NCBI GenBank assembly: GCA_033964015.1
Contig: JAWWUD010000114.1
Span: 248,001 to 312,000, forward strand
Reading direction: 5' to 3'
DNA from: Scolanthus callimorphus
Taxonomy: Eukaryota > Cnidaria > Anthozoa > Actiniaria > Edwardsiidae
DNA length: 64,000 nucleotides
A model generated the notes under the pieces. It searched no databases. It worked only from the letters and a program-made list of their open reading frames with translations, and was not told the DNA's origin. Shown here one piece after another: positions 57,012-64,000 of the stretch (position 1 is its first letter; the number at the start of each line of letters is the position of its first letter). Both the position numbers and the translations under genes were made by a program.

Positions 57012-58220
57012 AATAGAATAAGGGTGAAGAATGAATACTACAGGAGGGCAACAAGTTTTTGTCACATGCTACTCTCTTGACAGAAAGTTGATTATTGTTA
57101 TTATTTCCAATGTATTAAGATTTTTGGACAAGTAAGGGATGTATGGACCCCCAAAGTCCCCAATTAGCAAATTTGAAATCATTTGCACCTCTAAATAGTA
57201 CTTGGTACACTTCTAATGGCCAAACAGCCTCCCAGCTATGCCATCCTTACTGTGACTGCAAATAGTCTTTTAATTTCAATTTCTATGGTAGTGTCAGATT
57301 GATTCATATAAAATCCAAGAAGGCTATACTTACAGCCCCAAAGAATGGCTAATTGCTGGCTGCTTGGCACATCCTTAAAAAAATAATACATCTTGGTAGC
57401 CTTAGCTACAGTTTCATGGAATGCAGTGTCGAGGGCCCTATAGGCATTTTTTTTGGGAAAGGAAAAACGTTTGCAGTTCTTCCTGCTTTTTCTGAAGATT
57501 ATCAAAATCTAAATAATATCAATCAATCAATCGTTTAATTCAAAACCCATTGCCGGCGGAGCCTGAATTACAGGAGAGGTCATTCAATCAAATATATTAA
57601 ATTACAAATTCAACATTTGATACAGACACAAAATTGTTAAACCGATTTGTTCGGCCTAGCAAAATAGCTTTCAAAATTCAACTAATTTTTGGGATTCAAC
57701 TACCATAGACCAGGAAAATATGCAAACATTGCTCTGTTATTAATTACAAAGCCCTGTCAATTTTCCAGATCATCTGAGCTTTATTATTATTATTATTATT
57801 ATTTGCCTGAGTTGTCTTGTTTTCATATCAGGTACATGGAACAAATCCTGAGACATCACTGCCATCCGTGCCCTGGGTTCATGAATATTTAAAAACTCCA
57901 CAGTTATAACAACCATAACACCATTTGCTTCACATGGCATCACATGGCATAGCAAAGCATAATAAAAATATTAATCAGGTTTCGGCAGGACCTCATAAGT
58001 AACTACTTATGAGCTTCTGGTTTCAGATATTTACTCAATATTCTTTTGCTTAGCAAATAGGTAAATGACAATGAAACCATTCCAGACACTGCTAGTGAAG
58101 CCATAATCAGCATTTATTTCAGGCTTAATATTGATTTGTATTTGTATCTGAAATAAAGTGTTTGTATGGTGACTGGTTCGTTTACTTTGATTGATTAGTA
58201 TCTCATTTACATGTAAACAC
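57012..58220. other. No gene; simple repeats
   Basis: Includes (CAAT)n at about 57520, a LINE-tail-like segment TTTAATTCAAAACCCATTGC at 57534 and a (TTA)n microsatellite at 57781-57803. No supported gene. Confidence 0.4.
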
Positions 58221-61121
58221 CAGGGATAGAAATTCGTTTTTTTAGTCACAAGATTAATTTATCTTGTAGGGATAATATCTACAAGCTAAATGGACAAGCC
58301 ACAAGATTTTTTAGTCAAAGTAGGAAAGCAGACAATTTATGAGAGTAACTGTTTTTTATTGTCTTAACAGCCAGGTTTAACATGTTGTATTAAAACCGTC
58401 ACTGTCTTACTGCACTAGTCTGTCTCATGATTCAATCAATGATGAGCACCATAGGGTTGGATGTGGGGACGCCGGGCTAGCTCTCCTCCAATGTACCATC
58501 TATGTACAGCAGCTCTAGGATCAAAGTCAGCAAGTTTAGGTCCTTCTATGTCTATCCTCATCAAAATGTTAAGGCTTTCCGTTGACAGCCTACACCTCCA
58601 GTCGTTTTTAATTCGCTTCATGTTAGAAAAACCTCTTTCGCATGAAGCATTTGACAAAGGATACAATGATGACAGGTGGATCACTTTCAATATGTTCTGG
58701 TAGTGCTGGACTGCAACATCTTCCTCGCTAACTCTCTGCCATACTGACAGGGGGTGAATGGCTCTGACTTGTGGGATACGTCGAACGTGTAGCTTGAGGT
58801 CAAGCCATTCTCTGACCGCATCCACTTGATCACAATCAGCATTAGCAAGTAATGTTTGAAAATGCCTGCAAACTGTTCTGACTTCTTCTACACCATACTG
58901 CCTCAAAGCATCTGAAATATATATTTTAAATAAATATGGTGCCATTAACTTGGGATGTTTTACAATTTTATGACCGTAAAAAGGTCAAATTTCAACAAAA
59001 ATGGTTGAAATACCAGTAGTAAAAACTGATTACCTTCTGTATCTGGCCAATTCTTGTGATCAAACACAAGGCATGATAGATACAGAGTGTCCTCATACAT
59101 GTTTGAGAACCGATTATCTAAGCAGTCCAGAACTGCTTGTACAATAGCTCTCTTCTGCTCACTGAGGGTTGCAATAGGGACAACATTGGCAAGTGTGTGG
59201 TCCTTGTACTGATCTCCAGTTACATCTGTGTCAAACTCTTGTAACTGTGGCCCAGCATTGTCTTTCATGTCTTGCAAAGTGAGCTTGGTTGTTTGCAAAA
59301 TTCCCATTGCACTTGCAACATTTATGTCATTTCTCTGGAACAGCAAGCTCACTCTTGACACTTCTGACAGGACATCCTTTAAAAAGTACATGTACCAAAC
59401 AAACTTATATTGAGTAAGTTTCTTGATAATTCCTTTTGCTTTTGCTCTATCCTCACCTTTGTTTGAATTATCTTCAGCATAATTCATCAAATGCATCACA
59501 ATGACTTTCCAGTTCTTAATCATCTTAGTCAAAGCTAACAGCTTGTGCTCCACCCATCTGGTGCCATTAGCTTTAGCTGGTTTCAAAAAATGCTCCTCCA
59601 TTATTTCTGCAATATCAGAAGCCTCCTTGTTTCTTTTGGCAGAACCTTTGTAGAAATAGTAGATGCTAGTGAGGTTTTCTACAACTGTATCCATGTAAGT
59701 GTCTTGAAGCTGTCCTTGATTGCCAGCTCCAATTTATGTGCCAAGCACCAAACACTCAGTAACCATGGAACATTCCCCTCTTCCTTTAACAAACTTATAA
59801 CTCCTCTTCTCGCTCCCATCATCACACTAGCTCCATCTGAGCAGAATCCAATGAGCTTCTGTTTATAGTCAGGCATCCCAATTTCAGAAAAAGCATTGTT
59901 GATTGCTTGCACAATACCATGTGCTTTGGTGTTAGGTGGTTCCTCTAGCTTGAGAAAGAATATCCGGGGATAGAAATCCTTCAGCACTTTGACCATGATG
60001 ATTTCTTTCTCGCTTTCTGACTTATCGGTACTACCATCACAGAATAAACTAAAAAAATCTGAATCCTTGAGCAATGTTTTCAGTTCATCTAAGAACATCT
60101 CCGAGATGGTTTTCACAAATTCCTTCGCTGCCTTGTCATTGCGATATGTTTCTCCCAAATTGACTCCATTTAAACACTGGAGTTCAATGATGTCAGGAAA
60201 ATCAGTGTATGGACGCTCCTTCTTAACCAGGAAATAAGCAGATCGAAACAACATTGCCATTCTGTCGTAAACATCTTTATTTGCTGTTCTGAATCCTTTT
60301 TCAAGTTCAGACGGTTCGTTTCTTTCTTGTCGTTGCTTTGCTATCTTTGTCTTTACTGCCTGCTCGTGAGCGACAGCCTTTCTATGATACGACACTGCTT
60401 CTTTCTTTATTCTCATGCATCCTGTAACAAACTAATGAATGAAAATCCTTTCAGAAATGTTGATAATTATTATAAATTCGCTAAAACATTTAAAATAGCG
60501 TTTTCTAAGTGGAATTACAATACTTACCGTAGATGATCTATCAGTGCCAAATTCATGACAAACAACACACCAAATCTTGTTTACAACTCCATCCTTCTCT
60601 GTCTTGCCTAACTCGATGTCCAAGTCTTTCTCCCACTTCTTACTGTTTTGATCGAGGCTGTTTGCGACACTTTAGCTTTTTTAGTGATAGGCTCGCTGCT
60701 TTCTTCAGCCGTGGATGAAGTAGCAGCACCAAAAAACTTTGAAATATTTGACATTTTCGCTGTTTTCGTTGCCTTTTTTTTCCCGCGAACTCTGCAAACA
60801 CGAGTGGTCTTGAAAGCAAGGAACGCCTGGCTAGTTACTAGTCCCACGCAACATGGAAACACAGGGCAACATGGCGACCAGGCGTCGCGGCAAACTGAGA
60901 GACAAGCACGTTTTCTAGACAGTATTTTAGGCCGATTTTATTCTGGTAATGTCGTATTTTTTACCAACAGAGATAAGGCTGAGACATTTTATTTATTTGA
61001 AACATTTTATTTAACAATAAGAGGCAATTCGCTAAAAAATGCGAGCGATTTTTTTCCACACTCGATAATTGCAATTTCTGCTCGCATTTAGCGAGTTAGC
61101 TTGTGGGAATTTCGAACCCTG
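58221..61121. mobile_element. hAT-superfamily DNA transposon (2.9 kb)
   Basis: The ends CAGGGATAGAAATTC (58221) and, inverted, CAGGGTTCGAAATTC (61121) are imperfect TIRs of hAT type, with subterminal CACAAG/TTGTGG and GCGAG words. They enclose a three-exon transposase gene on the minus strand. An 8-bp duplication is expected but the flanks (GTAAACAC and AACACAGT) do not match. Nearly intact apart from one frameshift. Confidence 0.75.
58436..60754 (-). CDS. hAT transposase (ZNF862/KIAA1586-like), three exons, one frameshift
   Basis: Exon 1 (60754-60531) starts MSNISKFFGAATSSTAEESS and holds a TTF/BED-like finger start (VNKIWCVVCHEFGTD), ending at a GTAAGT donor. Exon 2 (about 60421-59034) follows a GTTACAG acceptor: SLFCDGSTDKSE (first Asp), KLIGFCSDGASVMMGARRGV (second Asp) and VWCLAHKLELAIKDSF (C-x-x-H). 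After a one-base loss near 59690 come MDTVVENLTSIYYFYKGSAK and KANGTRWVEHKLLALTKM. Exon 3 (58910-58436) begins DALRQYGVEEV and ends with the hAT dimerisation region, YPLSNASCERGFSNMKRIKN. The single shift could be an assembly error. If so the gene is complete. Confidence 0.85.
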
Positions 61122-63059
61122 AACACAGTGACAGTACAAACATTGTACAGGGGTCATTATTATTTTTCTAATAATTGATTAGAAAGTGCTACCTTCGTGT
61201 CTAAGGGTTACAATCTTGATTAGGCCTCTTCGCAGTGTGTTTTCCTTTTCTGGCTTTTAGAAACAAGTTTAACAGCATAAAAAAGTAACAAAAATAGCGG
61301 ATTTTGTATAAGTTGTAGGTACAGAAGTGAGCCATTTTTGGGAGTTTGCTTGCTTGCTTTATATAAAGACAAAGACCAACCAGAAGCAGGATTAATGCCA
61401 ATGTTTCGGACATTCATTCCTTCATTGTTCGAACGTCATCCTCGCATCATACCTCCTAGGAATCTCGTACAGAAAACAGGGCCCTCGACAAGATATAGTA
61501 CGCTGTTTTTATCGATTCCTTCTATGAAGAAGCCATTACCTCCTTACCAAGCGTGTAAGCTCTATGTCAGGGCTTTTAGAGTTGGCATTTGTAAGCAGCA
61601 ACTGGGAGATATCGTAGTGTCGGCGGGTATCGGGTGCGGAACGAATGGGAGCCAAAAAATAAACCAGCCAAAAATCAACAAATCGCATGTTAAAAGTTGA
61701 ATTCTTCTTTCATTCATATAACTCTGCAACTAAGTAAGCATTTTGAGTGAAAACTAGGACAATCACTTTAGAAATGTGGACCTCCGAAGCCAGAGAAAAG
61801 GATGGTTTTTTTTCTCCCTTCGAAGTCCGCCATTATTTTCCTTGAGCATGAGAGCCTAATGGGTGATACCGCTGACAAGTATCGCGGGCAAGGTGATAAC
61901 CCAGTTTTTCCGTGACGTCATGCGACGTCACGATCTCAGATCAGCTGGAGAGGACTCTAACATACTCTAGAGGCATGAGATCTAACATATGACCTAAAAA
62001 AGTTGCATGGAAACGAGGCTCAAACCGGAGGTAACCTTATTTCTAAAAAAATACCCGTTATCTGCAAAATCTTAACGGATCATTGATAAGAGCTTCAAAT
62101 TCAATTCAATTTTTTTGATTTTTACGCGACTATATTTTAACTTGAATTTAGCCGATACATAAATCACTGAAAGGAGCGTGAATTTCAGTCAGCACTGACG
62201 ACAACAAAGCCTTTTTCCTTGTAATATTCGTTCAGTCATATTGCTATGTACAGTCTTGGTTACAACGATTTTTCCAATCGTTAAAGAGACGACACATGGA
62301 GATGTCCTCTTCAACTCACCAATTTCACAGGATTCTGAAAGCAGTTATCGTAAAGTAATTGGCAGAGCATCACGTTTCGAAAACATACATCAAGTTTCGA
62401 AAACATACAATTACAGGAATGTATTTAAACATTTTACCTGAACTGACATGTGCCACAGAACACGTTTCCAAGATTCTAATCACTTTAATAATCGTATTTA
62501 ATGACGCTAAAAGTTACAAAAATGAGAAAAACTATTTAACCGCGCAAGTTCACAAATCACAAATGAATATATTTCACGGATCACGAAAAAAGCGCAAACC
62601 AGTTTCCCGAGGACGTAAAAATATAGATTCACATATCACGGAAAATTAGACTGCTTGCATTCCTTATTCGCGTTTCACGCAAAAATGTCGACTTATGCGC
62701 CACGAAAACCGTATAGGGTACCCTGAGGAATTGGTACAGCCTGACGAAACAAACTGCGGAACACTCCAAACCATGCTTTCGACACGAGCATCTTAGCGTG
62801 GTGTTGCATTCACTTTTTCACGTGGCATCGCAACACTTATAGGAGGCACCCTGCTGCAGGAAGCAGATCCAGTATTACTACAGCTATCCGGCTGCCTTGC
62901 CTCCTTGAGATCACGAGGGCGTATTGGCTGCATTATAATTTGCGGGATTGATGCTAGCTTCACATGGCTTTTCCGGCTAGAACGCCGTTCGCTAGAAACA
63001 ATCTAAGTAACTGCGGCAAAAACTCAAGGCGTTTTTTCACATCCGCGTCTACTTAACAA
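61122..63059. other. No gene recognised
   Basis: Several chance ORFs on the plus strand (for example 61338-61700) lack domains or splice context. The segment near 61880-61930 (GGTGATAACCCAGTTTTTCC, CGTGACGTCATGCGACGTCA) resembles a motif near 55800. Confidence 0.4.
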
Positions 63060-63365
63060 ATAGACCTCTCGCTCACAGGGCCTACAGGTCAGGTCAATAG
63101 CCCACGAGGCCGCAGGCCGAATGGGTTATTGACTCGTGGCGTTGGGGGCCAGAAGTCTAGTTGTGTAAGTATCACGCGCTTCGTTGGACAACAAAATGTG
63201 GAAAAATTGTCTAAAAATCATCAGAAACCTCGTTAAAACGAGAAGCATTGTACGTTTTTATAATCAAAATCAGCGCTTTCGCTACTACAGGTCTATTGTC
63301 AATAGTCCCCTAGTAGCGTAGCCAGTCAGAGTGCTGCATTGACAGTAGACCATTAGCTCGGGTGA
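63060..63365. mobile_element. Composite MITE, inverted relative of 6830-7115
   Basis: Holds GTCAATAGCCCACGAGGCCG...GGGTTATTGACTC (palindrome module) and, inverted relative to the left copy, the GCTACTACAGGTCTATT...GTGCTGCATTGACAGTAGACC module. Diverged but with the same order of parts. Confidence 0.55.
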
Positions 63366-64000
63366 TACTGATTGCGGGTAGGACGTTGTGACGCCCTTGA
63401 TGTCTTGTTTGATCAGCCTTGCTGCGGTCTAGATGATTATCTGTTTTCCTGTTCTTGGCTTCTATTTGCGGCCTGAGACTGGTGAAACTCTTGCAGGGTG
63501 GAGTCTGCCGTTCCTTTTAAAATTACGAGCATTGATCTCAGTGATAATTAATTCGATGCCCAAATGTTCTAGCAGCTTTTCTTTCATATCGGTAGCCCGT
63601 ACGGAATTGCGGTCGTTTCGCCGACACGCTCGTTCGCCGACATACGCGTTCGCCGACACGTAGCTTATTGCGCTTTTCGTAGCTCAAAAAACACTAAAAA
63701 CAACAAATTTATATTATCAATCTATTTTATTGTCCTTTTTTTCAAATCTATGTGCTGGATTTACATGTCTTTTAAGCGAAATTATTAAGAGCTAACCTAT
63801 TTACATTTAAATTGTATTTACAGAGCGGACCTAACATGATTGAATATAAACATAAGTAACTAGCAAAACACTAATGATAGATTGAATTCACAGGCTTTGT
63901 TAAGCAAGTTTGGATGACGTTTGGATACGATGCAAATTGAAAAACTTATCAAAGATAACTCTTGAACAAGAAAAATATCACACGAAGTCCGCTCTAAGAC
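63366..64000. other. No gene recognised
   Basis: Contains a short CGTTCGCCGACA repeat (63628-63660) and AT-rich sequence to the window edge. Confidence 0.4.

Noticed and set aside
58213..61129. 8-bp target duplication for the hAT element
   Set aside because: The flanks GTAAACAC and AACACAGT do not match, so no duplication is claimed.
61338..61700. 120-codon plus-strand ORF
   Set aside because: No recognisable domain, mixed composition and no exon signals.

Overview
The window reads as nuclear DNA of an invertebrate animal, most likely an anthozoan cnidarian (stony-coral-like). Genes are intron-split with GT/AG junctions, the DNA is AT-rich, and transposon families known from cnidarians are stacked one inside another (DIRS, IS4EU/ISL2EU, Ty3/Gypsy, RTE-like and CR1/Jockey-like LINEs, hAT, Crypton, Helentron-type non-autonomous elements, many foldback MITEs). 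The species call is inference. The one host gene I recognise is RBM42 (minus strand, 2.3-6.6 kb). An unrecognised terminal exon at 48.5-48.9 kb may be a second host gene. Nothing here is bacterial: there are no operons, CRISPR arrays or rRNA.

Layout. 0-13 kb: RBM42 and a dense field of foldback elements, small insertions and a tRNA-derived SINE. 13.5-22.4 kb: a decayed DIRS retrotransposon (minus strand) split cleanly by a 5,146-bp IS4EU/ISL2EU DNA transposon (15078-20223) that carries a SAP/SWIM/YqaJ nuclease gene and a THAP/DDE transposase and is flanked by AT dinucleotides. 23.2-25.7 kb: a retropepsin remnant and a LINE reverse transcriptase. 26.4-39.1 kb: a complete 12,634-bp transposon with identical 30-bp terminal inverted repeats and a 5-bp GTCCT target duplication. 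Its main gene (minus strand, six in-phase exons, 1,062 codons) begins with a zinc-binding region resembling the N-terminal region of vertebrate RAG1. It also holds two smaller candidate genes and later insertions (a Helentron-type tandem-repeat element and a MITE). 39-48 kb: repeats, an RTE-like LINE fragment and a PIF/Harbinger-like transposase fragment. 50.0-53.2 kb: a 3'-truncated Ty3/Gypsy element whose gag-protease region contains a MYND zinc finger. 53.6-54.4 kb: a Crypton-type tyrosine recombinase with an internal deletion. 58.2-61.1 kb: an almost intact hAT element. 61-64 kb: repeats.

The element of greatest interest is the 12.6-kb transposon. Its main gene is open across all six exons while most neighbouring elements carry frameshifts and stops, so it may be young or under selection. 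Its N-terminus links it to the proposed origin of the RAG1 N-terminal region from a separate transposon. Single-base frameshifts also occur in the host gene RBM42, so part of the apparent decay in this window may be assembly indels.
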